From Acidobacteriota bacterium (GTDB lineage: Bacteria; Acidobacteriota; Terriglobia; Acidiferrales; UBA7541): a DNA stretch of 64,000 nt. The position numbers were made by a program, and so were the translations under genes. How positions within the stretch are numbered: position 1 is the stretch's first letter; each line of letters opens with the position of its first letter. The stretch lies in assembly GCA_013289835.1 (NCBI GenBank), contig JABCZG010000010.1, positions 62,001-126,000 on the forward strand, written 5' to 3'. The notes under the pieces are model-generated. The model saw only the letters and a program-made list of their open reading frames with translations, did no database searches and was not told the DNA's origin. Shown piece after piece: positions 10,022 to 18,334 of the stretch.

Positions 10022-11518
10022 TCAGTCCGCTGCGCTGGCCTGTTTCGCCTTCGCGATGACCGATTCGATGTTCAGTCCAAGCCCTTTCGCTACGCCCGTT
10101 CCGTATGCCGGATCGGCTTTGTAAAAGTGCTGGATTTGCAGTTCCTGGATTCGTTGCGGGACGCCATTGCCCAGGCTGGAGACGATGTTGTCAATCAAGC
10201 GCTGCTTGGCGTCCGCGGGCATGAGCCGGAAAAGATTGCCTGGTTGCGAGTAGTAGTCGCCGTCCGCGCGGTGATCGTGGCGTGCCACGGTTCCGCTTAC
10301 AGCATGCGGCCGCTCCACATATTTTTTGTCCTGCGTCGGCCCGCCGAAGCTGTTCGGCTCGTAGTTCACGGCCGAACCGCCGTTGCCGTCAAAGCGCATG
10401 GCGCCATCCTTGTTGTAGGTGTGATACGGGCATTGCGGCTTGTTCACCGGCAGGGAATCGTAGTTCACGCCCAAACGATAGCGATGCGCGTCGGGATAGG
10501 AGATCAAGCGCGCCTGAAGCATCTTATCCGGCGAGAAACCCATGCCCGGGACCACGTTTCGCGGTTCGAACGCGGCTTGCTCGACTTCCGCAAAATAATT
10601 TTCCGGGTTGCGATTCAGTTCCAGTTCGCCGACCTCATGCAACGGGTAATCCTTGTGCGGCCAAACCTTGGTCAGGTCGAAGGGATTGATGTGGTAGGTT
10701 TCCGCATCCTTCTCCGGCATGATTTGCACGCACACGCGCCACTTCGGGAAGTCACCCTTCTTAATCGCATGGAACAGATCGCGCTGCGAATAATCCGGAT
10801 CCGTTCCCTCTAGCGCGCCCGCTTGCTCGCGGAAAAAATTCTTGATGCCTTGCTTGGTCTTGAAGTGCCACTTCGCGTAGAAAAGTTCGTTCTTCGCGTT
10901 GATCAAACTGAACGTGTGGCTGCTGTAGCCGTTCATGTGCCGGTAGCCGTCCGGAGTGCCGCGGTCGGAAAAGAGAATGGTCACCTGGTGCAGCGATTCC
11001 GGCGAGAGGGACCAGAAATCCCACATCATCGTCGGGGACTTCAGGTTGGTTTCCGGATCGCGCTTCTGCGTGTGGATGAAATCGCCGAACTTCAATGGGT
11101 CGCGGATGAAAAAGACGGGCGTGTTATTTCCCGTCATGTCCCAATTGCCGTCTTCGGTGTAAAACTTCAGCGCGAATCCGCGCGGGTCACGCGCCGTGTC
11201 CGCTGAACCCTTCTCGCCGCCCACGGTCGAAAACCGGATGAAGGTCGGCGTCTTCTTGCCGACGGCGTTGAACAACTTCGCGGTCGTGTACTTGGTGATC
11301 TCCGCGCTCGTGCAGACGAAATGTCCGTGAGCGCCCGAGCCCTTGGCGTGCACCACGCGCTCTGGGATTCGTTCCCGGTTGAAGTGCGCCATTTTCTCAA
11401 ACAGCAGGAAATCTTCAAAAACCACCGGCCCGCGCGGCCCCACCGTGAGCGAATTTTGGTTGTCGCCCACCGGACGGCCCGCGTCTGTGGTCATGATTTG
11501 TTTTTTCTCTTCCGCCAT
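10022..11518 (-). CDS. katA: Monofunctional heme catalase
   Basis: Dismutates hydrogen peroxide to water and oxygen. At 498 residues it belongs to the small-subunit (clade 3-like) catalases. Visible elements are the distal His57 in [12 protein letters not shown], the distal Asn in [11 protein letters not shown], and the proximal heme region [14 protein letters not shown]. Typical landmarks ([36 protein letters not shown]) are all intact. The C terminus is short, with no flavodoxin-like domain. ATG 11518 has a strong GAGGAGG ribosome site. It is divergent from an oxyR homologue across 126 bp, so peroxide-responsive control is very likely. Confidence 0.96.
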   Translation of the reverse strand: MAEEKKQIMTTDAGRPVGDNQNSLTVGPRGPVVFEDFLLFEKMAHFNRERIPERVVHAKGSGAHGHFVCTSAEITKYTTAKLFNAVGKKTPTFIRFSTVGGEKGSADTARDPRGFALKFYTEDGNWDMTGNNTPVFFIRDPLKFGDFIHTQKRDPETNLKSPTMMWDFWSLSPESLHQVTILFSDRGTPDGYRHMNGYSSHTFSLINAKNELFYAKWHFKTKQGIKNFFREQAGALEGTDPDYSQRDLFHAIKKGDFPKWRVCVQIMPEKDAETYHINPFDLTKVWPHKDYPLHEVGELELNRNPENYFAEVEQAAFEPRNVVPGMGFSPDKMLQARLISYPDAHRYRLGVNYDSLPVNKPQCPYHTYNKDGAMRFDGNGGSAVNYEPNSFGGPTQDKKYVERPHAVSGTVARHDHRADGDYYSQPGNLFRLMPADAKQRLIDNIVSSLGNGVPQRIQELQIQHFYKADPAYGTGVAKGLGLNIESVIAKAKQASAAD

Positions 11519-11646
11519 GAATCCTCCTCAGTTCGATCGCAGCGGCTGCGCAAGGCAAGCCCGCGGCAATCACAACTGTAATAGTGGAGCGCTGCGACCT
11601 ATACATCCAATATATACTTCGGATACGATGGATAGGCATAGCCTAT
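11519..11646. promoter_or_regulatory. Divergent katA/oxyR control region with OxyR-like half-sites
   Basis: The intergenic region holds an ATAG-N7-CTAT dyad at 11632-11646, overlapping the oxyR start codon, and another ATAG (11581-11584) / CTAT (11599-11602) pair. The known OxyR site is built from ATAG...CTAT elements, so these are plausible operator parts. The overlap with the oxyR ATG would suit autorepression. Spacing does not match the full four-element consensus, so the exact site is uncertain. Confidence 0.4.
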
Positions 11647-12514
11647 GGAGCTCCATCAACTTCGCTACTTCTGCGCTGTTGCCGAAACCGGAAGTTTCAG
11701 CCGCGCCGCGGAGCACTCGCACGTGTCGCAGCCATCGCTCTCGCAGCAGATCATGAAGCTTGAGGACGAACTGGGTGCGCGGCTCTTCGATCGTCTCGGC
11801 CGTTCCGTGCGACTCACTGACCTTGGCAAAACGTTTCTCCCTCGCGCACGCGCCGTTCTTCGCGAACTGGAAGCCGCGAGGGGCGATGTGGTCGAGCGCA
11901 AAGACTCCATCAGCGGGCTGATTACCGTTGGGGTCATCCCTACCGTCGCGCCGTATTTTCTTCCGTCGCGTCTTACTTCGTTTTCGCGCAAATTCCCGCA
12001 GGCGGAGATAACGGTCGTGGAAGAAATCACTCCCGTACTCCTGGAGCGTCTCCGCGCCAGCACGATTGACGTTGCCATCCTGGCGCTTCCCATTCGCGGC
12101 CACGAATTCGAAACCACGCCGTTGCTCACCGAGCGGCTCTTCGCCGCGCTTCCGAAAAATCACAAACTCGCCAAGCGCCGCTCGCTCTCTCTGAAAGATT
12201 TGCGCTCCGAGCCGTTCCTGCTATTGCGCGACGGCCATTGTTTCCGCGACACCGCCGTTGCGGCTTGCGACCGCGCGCGCTTGCATCCCCAGGTAATTTT
12301 CGAGAGCGGCCAATTCAGCAGCCTGCTCAGTATGGTCGGCGCGGGAATGGGAGTTTCGATCGTTCCAGAGATGGCCATCGAAAAGAAATCGCACTGCCGC
12401 TACGTGCATATTTCCGATGAACAAGCCACTCGCACCATTGGAATGGCCGTGCTTCGCGGCCGCTCTCTCACGCGGGCTCACCACGCCTTCCTCGCCCATC
12501 TCCGCGCCACCTAA
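11645..12514 (+). CDS. oxyR: OxyR, LysR-family peroxide sensor
   Basis: A 289-residue LysR-type regulator. Residues 1-60 form the winged helix-turn-helix (LHQLRYFCAVAETGSFSRAA, SQPSLSQQI). Residues about 90-289 form the two-lobed effector domain. In RDGHCFRDTAVAAC the two cysteines fall at residues 199 and 208, the same numbers and nine-residue spacing as the redox pair of Escherichia coli OxyR, and His198 and Arg201 are kept. This makes a peroxide-sensing disulfide switch very likely rather than a generic LysR. It is divergent from katA, its expected target. Start ATG 11645 fits the conserved MELHQLRYF beginning. Confidence 0.93.
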   Translation: MELHQLRYFCAVAETGSFSRAAEHSHVSQPSLSQQIMKLEDELGARLFDRLGRSVRLTDLGKTFLPRARAVLRELEAARGDVVERKDSISGLITVGVIPTVAPYFLPSRLTSFSRKFPQAEITVVEEITPVLLERLRASTIDVAILALPIRGHEFETTPLLTERLFAALPKNHKLAKRRSLSLKDLRSEPFLLLRDGHCFRDTAVAACDRARLHPQVIFESGQFSSLLSMVGAGMGVSIVPEMAIEKKSHCRYVHISDEQATRTIGMAVLRGRSLTRAHHAFLAHLRAT

Positions 12515-12571
12515 GCGTTATTTTTATTGGATGAATCCTTCACGCAAATTCCGCAAAACGCTTTTAGCGCG

Positions 12572-12600
12572 TTGACTTTTGTCCGCGCAACCCATAGCAT
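12572..12600 (+). promoter_or_regulatory. Putative sigma-70 promoter of the gap operon
   Basis: TTGACT (12572-12577) and TAGCAT (12595-12600) are separated by 17 bp and lie about 70 bp before the gap start. The -35 is good and the -10 is weak. No other candidate in the 154-bp gap is better. Confidence 0.4.
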
Positions 12601-12668
12601 TTTCTGTTCGGCTGCGGCCGTTATTCCTGCAGTTTGCCGCTATTTTACGTAAACCCATCGGAGGAAGT

Positions 12669-13673
12669 ATGCCCATCAAGGTCGGGATCAACGGCTTCGG
12701 CCGCATCGGACGCAACATCATGCGCACCGCGCTCGATGACAAGGACATTCAATTTGTGGCCGTGAACGATGTGACCGACGCGAAGACGCTCGCGCACCTT
12801 TTGAAGTACGACTCGATCCTCGGCAATTTGCCGCATACCATCACGCACACGGATGACAGCATCGCCGTGGAAGGGAAGAGCTTCAAGGTTTTCAAAGTCA
12901 AGGATCCCGGCCAGATTGACTGGGCTTCCGTCGGCGCGGAAATCGTGGTGGAATCCACCGGGCTCTTCACCAAGGGTGAGGAGGCGAGGAAGCATCTCCG
13001 CGGGCCCGTGAAAAAAGTGATCATCTCCGCTCCGGCCGACGGCCCGGACGCGACCTTTGTTCTCGGCGTCAACGACAAAACCTACGATCCTTCGAAGCAC
13101 CACGTCATTTCGAACGCTTCGTGCACCACGAATTGCCTCGCCCCTGTCGCCAAAGTGCTACAGGAGACTTTCGGCATTCACAGCGGCACCATGACAACCA
13201 TTCATTCCTACACGAACGATCAAAAGCTGCTCGATCTTCCGCACAAGGATCTGCGCCGAGCGCGCGCTGCCGCCATCAACATGATTCCGAGTTCCACGGG
13301 CGCTGCCAAGGCCCTGCATCTCGTGATTCCAGAACTGAAGGGCAAACTCGACGGGTACGCCATGCGCGTGCCTACGCCCAACGTCAGCGTTGTGGACCTC
13401 ACCGTTTTCGTGGACAAGCCCGCCACGAAAGATGCGGTCAATGCCGCATTAAAGGCCGCAGCGAACGGTCCGATGAAGGGCATTCTTGGCTACACCGAGG
13501 AAGAACTCGTCTCCGCCGACTTCAAGGGCAATTCGAATTCGTCGATCGTCGATTCCGAATACACAAAGGTTGTCGGCGACCGCTGCGTGAAAGTCCTGGC
13601 CTGGTACGACAACGAGTGGGGCTACTCCTGCCGGTGCCGCGATTTGATCAAGCTGCTGGCGTCCAAGTTCTGA
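12669..13673 (+). CDS. gap: Glyceraldehyde-3-phosphate dehydrogenase, type I
   Basis: Converts glyceraldehyde 3-phosphate, NAD+ and phosphate to 1,3-bisphosphoglycerate. The frame is open from 12579, but ATG 12669 has a GGAGG ribosome site and gives the family start MPIKVGINGFGRIGRN (Rossmann fold). The catalytic Cys152 lies in SNASCTTNCLAPV. The family ending WYDNEWGYS is present. Length 334 residues is normal. It leads the run gap-pgk-tpiA-secG, a common bacterial order, so co-transcription is likely. A 195-bp gap with a heptamer repeat separates it from pgk, which is unusually long for this operon. Confidence 0.96.
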   Translation: MPIKVGINGFGRIGRNIMRTALDDKDIQFVAVNDVTDAKTLAHLLKYDSILGNLPHTITHTDDSIAVEGKSFKVFKVKDPGQIDWASVGAEIVVESTGLFTKGEEARKHLRGPVKKVIISAPADGPDATFVLGVNDKTYDPSKHHVISNASCTTNCLAPVAKVLQETFGIHSGTMTTIHSYTNDQKLLDLPHKDLRRARAAAINMIPSSTGAAKALHLVIPELKGKLDGYAMRVPTPNVSVVDLTVFVDKPATKDAVNAALKAAANGPMKGILGYTEEELVSADFKGNSNSSIVDSEYTKVVGDRCVKVLAWYDNEWGYSCRCRDLIKLLASKF

Positions 13674-13803
13674 GCGGGGTTTTCAGTGATCAGTTGTCAG
13701 TTGACAGGAAGAGCAGAAAGAATTGTTTCCCCCGTTCCTGCTCCTCCGAAAATTGACAACCTAAACTCTGAGACATATTTTTCTTCTCTGACTGAAAACT
13801 GAC

Positions 13804-13852
13804 GACTGAAGACTGAAGACTGAAGACTGAAGACTGAAGACTGAAGACTGAA
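13804..13852. repeat. Heptamer tandem repeat (GACTGAA)7
   Basis: Seven perfect copies of GACTGAA run from 13804 to 13852, with degenerate copies on both flanks, just 16 bp before the pgk start. A related low-complexity stretch (GTGACTGG/GTGACTCG) occurs at 44627-44660 between crcB and the DUF190 gene. In the reverse direction the unit reads TTCAGTC. Copy number may vary between strains by slippage. Confidence 0.9.
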
Positions 13853-13868
13853 GACCGAGAACCGCACC

Positions 13869-15065
13869 ATGAGCAAGCTCACCATCAACGACCTAGATCT
13901 CCGCGGCAAGCGCGTTTTCATTCGCGTGGACTTCAACGTTCCGCTGAAAGATGGGGTGGTCACCGACGATACGCGCATCCGTGAAACGCTTCCCACGCTC
14001 CGTCTAGCCATCCAAAAGGGTGGCCGTCTCGTGCTTGCTTCGCATCTCGGCAGGCCCAAGGGCGGCCCGGATCCGAAATATTCGCTCCGGCCCGCCGCGA
14101 AAAAATTGGAAGAGCTTCTCGGCAAGCCGGTGGCGTTCGCGCTGGATTGCGTGGGGCCCGGAGCGGAGGGCCAGAGCAAAGCCTTGCGCGACGGGGAAGT
14201 GCTGGTGCTGGAAAACGTCCGGTTCCATCCCGAGGAAGAAAAAAACGACGAAGCCTTTTCGAAACAGCTCGCCGCCCTTTGCGACGGCGTCTTTGTGTGC
14301 GACGCGTTCGGCTCCGCGCACCGCGCGCACGCTTCCGTCGTGGGCATCACGCGCTTCGTCCAGCAATCTGCCGCCGGATTGCTCATGGAAAAAGAGCTGG
14401 CCTACCTCGGCAAAGCGATGACCGCCCCCGCGCGTCCCTTCGTGGCGATTCTTGGCGGCGCAAAAGTCAGCGACAAAATCGAGGTTGTCGAAAACTTAAT
14501 GAAAATCGCGGACGCCATGCTTATTGGCGGAGGCATGGCCTATACCTTTTTGAAAGCCGACGGCCAGCCCATTGGCAAGTCGCTCGTCGAAGATGACAAG
14601 GTGGACCTTGCGCGCCGTCTGCGCGAAGAAGCGCAAAAGAAAAGATTCGCGCTTCTCCTTCCGGTGGACCATGTGGTGGGCGCGGAGTTCAAAGACGACA
14701 CCGCCACGCAAACGGTCTCCGTTTCGGCCACGCCCGATGGCTGGATGGGCCTGGACATCGGCCCCAAAACCATCGAGGCCTATCGCCAGAAAATCGCCAG
14801 CGCAAAAACAATCGTCTGGAACGGCCCCATGGGCGTGTTCGAAATGCCAGCGTTCGCCAAGGGCACCCTCGAAATCGCCAAGGCCGTTGCCGCGGCAACC
14901 AGCAGCGGCGCAATCTCGATCGTGGGCGGTGGCGATTCCGTCGCCGCCGTTCATCAATCCGGCCTCGCTGATAAAATTTCACACATCTCGACCGGCGGCG
15001 GCGCCTCTCTCGAATTTCTCGGCGGACGCAAGCTTCCTGGCGTCGAAGCCCTCACCAACAAATGA
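13869..15065 (+). CDS. pgk: Phosphoglycerate kinase
   Basis: Transfers phosphate from 1,3-bisphosphoglycerate to ADP in glycolysis. The 398-residue protein carries the substrate-binding RVDFNVP, the basic-patch [22 protein letters not shown], the hinge region, the nucleotide-binding GPMGVFE, and the C-terminal VGGGDSVAA and [11 protein letters not shown] motifs. All diagnostic residues look intact. The ATG directly follows a GACTGAA repeat tract rather than a normal ribosome site, so its translation may depend on that tract or on upstream coupling. It is followed after 58 bp by tpiA. Confidence 0.96.
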   Translation: MSKLTINDLDLRGKRVFIRVDFNVPLKDGVVTDDTRIRETLPTLRLAIQKGGRLVLASHLGRPKGGPDPKYSLRPAAKKLEELLGKPVAFALDCVGPGAEGQSKALRDGEVLVLENVRFHPEEEKNDEAFSKQLAALCDGVFVCDAFGSAHRAHASVVGITRFVQQSAAGLLMEKELAYLGKAMTAPARPFVAILGGAKVSDKIEVVENLMKIADAMLIGGGMAYTFLKADGQPIGKSLVEDDKVDLARRLREEAQKKRFALLLPVDHVVGAEFKDDTATQTVSVSATPDGWMGLDIGPKTIEAYRQKIASAKTIVWNGPMGVFEMPAFAKGTLEIAKAVAAATSSGAISIVGGGDSVAAVHQSGLADKISHISTGGGASLEFLGGRKLPGVEALTNK

Positions 15066-15123
15066 TCCCGACTCTTCTTTGTTGCGGCCTCTGCATTAAG
15101 GCTTTTCCTCTGGAGGTTTTGAC

Positions 15124-15876
15124 ATGCGACGTCGCGTAATCGCTGGCAACTGGAAAATGTACAAAACCATCGCGGATACCCGCGCCTTTTTTTCTTCGCT
15201 TCTGCCCCTCGTCGCCGGCGAAAAAAATTGCGACATTATCATTGCCCCGCCGTTCACGGCGATCTCCACCGCAGCCGAAGCAGCGAGGGGCTCGAATGTT
15301 GCCATCGGTGGGCAGAACGTTTCCTGGAGCAAAGAGGGCGCCTTTACCGGGGAAGTTTCCGCTTCGATGCTTCTTGAAGCCGGCTGCAGGTACGTGATTA
15401 TCGGCCATTCCGAGCGCCGCCAGTTCTTTCATGAAACTGACGACAACGTCGCCAAGAAATCCTTAATCGCCATGGAAACCGGCCTGATCCCCATTGTTTG
15501 CGTGGGAGAGACGCAAGAGCAGCGCGACTCGGGCCTCACGGAGGAGGTTCTCCGCCGCCAATTCATCGGCGGGCCCGGCGCGTTGACCCAAGACGAGTTC
15601 TCCCGTATTCTTCTTGCATACGAGCCGGTTTGGGCCATTGGCACGGGCCGCACCGCGACCCCGGAAATTGCCGCCGCCGCCCATCGCATACTGCGGCGCT
15701 GCGCGGGGGAGAAGTTCTCCGTCCATCATGCCTCGGCGCTGCGCATCCTTTACGGCGGCAGCGTCAAGCCTGACAACATTCAGGGATTGATGGCGCAGGA
15801 AGAGTTGGACGGCGCGCTTGTGGGCGGAGCGAGCCTCGATCCCAAGTCGTTCGCGGCGCTCGTGAAAGCCGCGTAG
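15124..15876 (+). CDS. tpiA: Triosephosphate isomerase
   Basis: Interconverts dihydroxyacetone phosphate and glyceraldehyde 3-phosphate. Complete (beta/alpha)8 barrel of 250 residues with the N-terminal AGNWKMYK lysine, catalytic His in [11 protein letters not shown], catalytic Glu in [11 protein letters not shown], and the phosphate-gripping loops [12 protein letters not shown] and VGGASLD. GGAGG lies 8 bp before ATG 15124. It follows pgk closely in the glycolytic operon. Confidence 0.97.
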   Translation: MRRRVIAGNWKMYKTIADTRAFFSSLLPLVAGEKNCDIIIAPPFTAISTAAEAARGSNVAIGGQNVSWSKEGAFTGEVSASMLLEAGCRYVIIGHSERRQFFHETDDNVAKKSLIAMETGLIPIVCVGETQEQRDSGLTEEVLRRQFIGGPGALTQDEFSRILLAYEPVWAIGTGRTATPEIAAAAHRILRRCAGEKFSVHHASALRILYGGSVKPDNIQGLMAQEELDGALVGGASLDPKSFAALVKAA

Positions 15877-15973
15877 TGAATTTTGTGCAGGGCCCGGGTT
15901 GGGCCGGGCGCTCTTGTTTCTTCGAGTTTTACAGGCGGCTGCGGGCCGCCGACTTTTTGCGTGAGGTTTGGGT

Positions 15974-16480
15974 ATGCCAAGTTGGATGAAATGGGCCGTC
16001 GCACTGTTGATCGGCTTCGGAATTATTACCGTGGGCTTCCGGTTCGCCGGATGGCTGCTGACGGGATTTTTTGTTTTGAATTGTCTGGTGCTGATTATCG
16101 TGGTGCTGCTGCAAAGCGGCAAAGCCGCGGACCTTGCCGGCGCGTTCGGCGGCGCAGGCAGCCAGACGGCGTTCGGTCCGCGCGGCGCGGCCAACGTGCT
16201 CTCGCAGGCCACCACGTGGTGCGCCATTATGTTCATGCTGTGCGCCATGGCGCTGGTGCTGCGCACCGATCAGGGCATCGAGCAAGGCGGCTCGGTCCTG
16301 CAAAACGTTTCGAAGCCTGCGGCGAAACCAGCTCCTGCTAAGACTCCAACTGTGCCTGCGACGACGCCGGCAACAACTCCGGCCGCACCACCGGCCTCTT
16401 CGGCGCCAACAACTCAGCCACCAGCACAGCAGCCTCCGGCAGCTTCGCAGCCGACTCCCGCTCAGCCGAAAAAGCCATAA
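15974..16480 (+). CDS. secG: SecG preprotein translocase subunit with Pro/Ala tail
   Basis: Component of the SecYEG channel in the inner membrane. Two transmembrane helices (about residues 8-42 and 78-95) flank the diagnostic SecG loop ([16 protein letters not shown], then [14 protein letters not shown]). The C-terminal 65 residues are an Ala/Pro/Thr/Gln-rich low-complexity tail, longer than in the Escherichia coli protein (110 residues). I choose ATG 15974, seven bases after GTGAGG; a TTG two codons upstream is also open. Its place after tpiA is a widespread arrangement. Confidence 0.93.
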   Translation: MPSWMKWAVALLIGFGIITVGFRFAGWLLTGFFVLNCLVLIIVVLLQSGKAADLAGAFGGAGSQTAFGPRGAANVLSQATTWCAIMFMLCAMALVLRTDQGIEQGGSVLQNVSKPAAKPAPAKTPTVPATTPATTPAAPPASSAPTTQPPAQQPPAASQPTPAQPKKP

Positions 16481-16485
16481 CCATT

Positions 16486-16523
16486 TTTTGTAGAGGCCGG
16501 GCTTAAGCCCGGCCTCTACAAAA
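16486..16523. terminator. Perfect 19-bp palindrome after secG
   Basis: The arms TTTTGTAGAGGCCGGGCTT (16486-16504) and their exact complement (16505-16523) form an uninterrupted palindrome six bases after the secG stop. T and A runs at its ends allow it to end transcription in both directions. The core resembles dispersed palindromic elements, so it may be a mobile repeat used as a terminator. Confidence 0.7.
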
Positions 16524-16641
16524 TCCAGTCCCAACAATGTTGCAGCGATTTCTCTTGCAGTGGCGGGTCTTCAGATCCGTTCTTCCCTTTCAACATCGTC
16601 ATTTGACACCCTCCACCGTTGCCTTTACGATGGAATGCAAC

Positions 16642-16726
16642 GCGGTCGTGGCGGAACTGGCAGACGCACTAGCTTGAGGTGCTAGCGCCGCAAGGCATGG
16701 AGGTTCGAGTCCTCTCGACCGCACCA
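16642..16726 (+). tRNA. tRNA-Leu (anticodon GAG)
   Basis: An 85-nt cloverleaf. The acceptor arms GCGGTCG (16642-16648) and CGACCGC (16716-16722) pair fully; discriminator A 16723 and an encoded CCA end at 16726. The anticodon stem CTAGC/GCTAG encloses the loop TTGAGGT, giving anticodon GAG (codons CUC/CUU). A long variable arm and GGTTCGAGTCC T-arm fit a class II tRNA-Leu. Confidence 0.97.
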
Positions 16727-16808
16727 AATTTTCCGCAGGCATCTGAACCCCTCTTCGATCCTACCGATTACGGCACGAGTTTGGTTCCTGCAAAACAGCA
16801 ATTGGCTG

Positions 16809-16845
16809 GGCCTCCCTGGCACAAGTATATGTGCCAGGGAGGGCC
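16809..16845. terminator. Strong hairpin between tRNA-Leu and propeller gene
   Basis: GGCCTCCCTGGCAC (16809-16822) pairs with GTGCCAGGGAGGGCC (16831-16845), with one bulged G and an 8-nt loop. It lies downstream of both the plus-strand tRNA and the minus-strand propeller gene. No T-run follows on either strand, so it may be a bidirectional stop or a repeat. Confidence 0.5.
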
Positions 16846-16865
16846 AGAAGTTTAAAAGCGTCCGT

Positions 16866-18008
16866 CTAGTTTGCTGCGATGCCGTTAAAGCCGGCCTGCG
16901 CTGCAAACCCGTTCGCGGGCCCAACGTTCTGCAGCGTTCCATCCTTCTGGATGGCAAAGATGCCGATGGTGCCGTTTCCGGTGTTGAGGGTGAAGAGGAA
17001 TTTGCCGTCGGCGCTGATCGCGATGTCAAGATTTGTGGCTCCCGTAGGATTCGTTCCCACCACCGTCCCGGCAATCGGCGACAACGCGCCGTTGGAGCCA
17101 ATCGCAAAACCGGAAATCGTCGCTGACCCGGCATTCGAAACGTATACGAACCGCCCGTCGGGAGTAACTGCGTTCCAGCAGTTCGCTGCGCCAAACGTCG
17201 GCACACTCGCGCTGATGGGGGAAAGAGTTCCACCCGATTGCACGGCGTACGAGGAAATGGCCGATCCGTTGGCTGCGCCCGCGGGGCCAGTCTCGGAAAC
17301 GAGCGCTGTGCCGTTCGGAGCGAAACTCACCGAAAACGATCCCGGCCCGCCATTCGTATTTACCACGATGGGCGCCAGTCTCCCATCCGGCTGCACGGCA
17401 AACACGTCAATGTTGTTCGTGGCTCGTTCCGTCACCGCCAAAAACCGCCCGTCTGGGCTGAATGCCAGCGAGGCCGCTTCCGAGTTGTTGGTCGTCAGAA
17501 AACGCGTGGATTGTGGGATTTCCGTAAGCCTGCCGTGGTCCAGCGCGAACCCCACCACATCGCTGCTGCCACCCGTGTTGAGCACATACACCAGGCCCCC
17601 ATGCTGCGCGACGGCATTCGGTTCGCTGCCGCCAGAACTCACTTTGTCCACCAGCTCAAGTTCCGAACCCTCCACGCGGAACACGGAAACTTCACCGCTA
17701 CCCGCGTTGACCGCGAACAATAGGGAGTGATCCTGACTCAAGGTCAACGATCCTTGCGATTCCAACGGATCGGTGTTGCCTCCGCTTCCTCTGCCGCCAG
17801 TTGCAAACCGTCCTCCCTGCTGCAGCGTCCCATCCGCCGCGCGCTGAAAGGCGATCACTTCATTCTTGTCCACGGAATTGGTCATGATGAATACGGCGGG
17901 CGCGCTTTCCCGACCGTTTTGACCTTGCTCCTGAGCAGTTGTGTGGATTGGTGACAACAGCCCTATCGCGAGCGTACCGATCATGAGATTATGGATTATC
18001 CTGTCCAT
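16866..18008 (-). CDS. Secreted lactonase-type seven-bladed beta-propeller
   Basis: The 380-residue protein starts with a signal peptide (MIGTLAIGLLSPIHTTAQ region), so it is probably periplasmic. The rest consists of about seven repeats with the pattern SPDGRFLAV / TPDGRFVYVSN / SADGKFLFTLN, typical of the 6-phosphogluconolactonase-like (Lactonase, YbhE) propeller superfamily. The cytoplasmic Pgl enzymes lack a signal peptide, so hydrolysis of 6-phosphogluconolactone is unlikely here; surface or binding roles are possible. ATG 18008 is preceded by AGGAG. It stands alone on its strand. Confidence 0.82.
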   Translation of the reverse strand: MDRIIHNLMIGTLAIGLLSPIHTTAQEQGQNGRESAPAVFIMTNSVDKNEVIAFQRAADGTLQQGGRFATGGRGSGGNTDPLESQGSLTLSQDHSLLFAVNAGSGEVSVFRVEGSELELVDKVSSGGSEPNAVAQHGGLVYVLNTGGSSDVVGFALDHGRLTEIPQSTRFLTTNNSEAASLAFSPDGRFLAVTERATNNIDVFAVQPDGRLAPIVVNTNGGPGSFSVSFAPNGTALVSETGPAGAANGSAISSYAVQSGGTLSPISASVPTFGAANCWNAVTPDGRFVYVSNAGSATISGFAIGSNGALSPIAGTVVGTNPTGATNLDIAISADGKFLFTLNTGNGTIGIFAIQKDGTLQNVGPANGFAAQAGFNGIAAN

Positions 18009-18334
18009 CTGGTGGCTCCTGGTTTCGGTGATTAGCGCGCGCCGAAGTCAACAGGCGTGAAGGAACACTCCCCCTTCAGACCCGGCGACTGCGCCGCCTG
18101 TGGGAGTCCGTCGCCTGCAAAAGGTTACAGACGCGCCAGCAAAACCCGGAAGCTAGACGATGTTTTAGATCTTCGCGCCTCAATTGTTCGAGCCACCCTT
18201 GCTTAGCTTCGATTGCTGGGGGACTTCTGGCCATCGACCGCGGGCTCTTGCCTTTTCCCGTTCGATGTATTCTATTTATCGCGCGCCTGGTTGCTTGGTT
18301 CACTTCCGGGCTGCCAGGGGTTTCCAAAGCGGGC
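18009..18334. other. 326-bp divergent intergenic region
   Basis: The region separates the divergently oriented propeller and oxidase genes and should hold promoters for both. The oxidase frame is open upstream to a TTG at 18248, so part may be coding if translation starts early. I found no convincing -35/-10 pair, operator or RNA structure. Confidence 0.5.

Noticed and set aside
12645..13103. Minus-strand ORF opposite gap
   Set aside because: Antisense to an unmistakable GAPDH gene.
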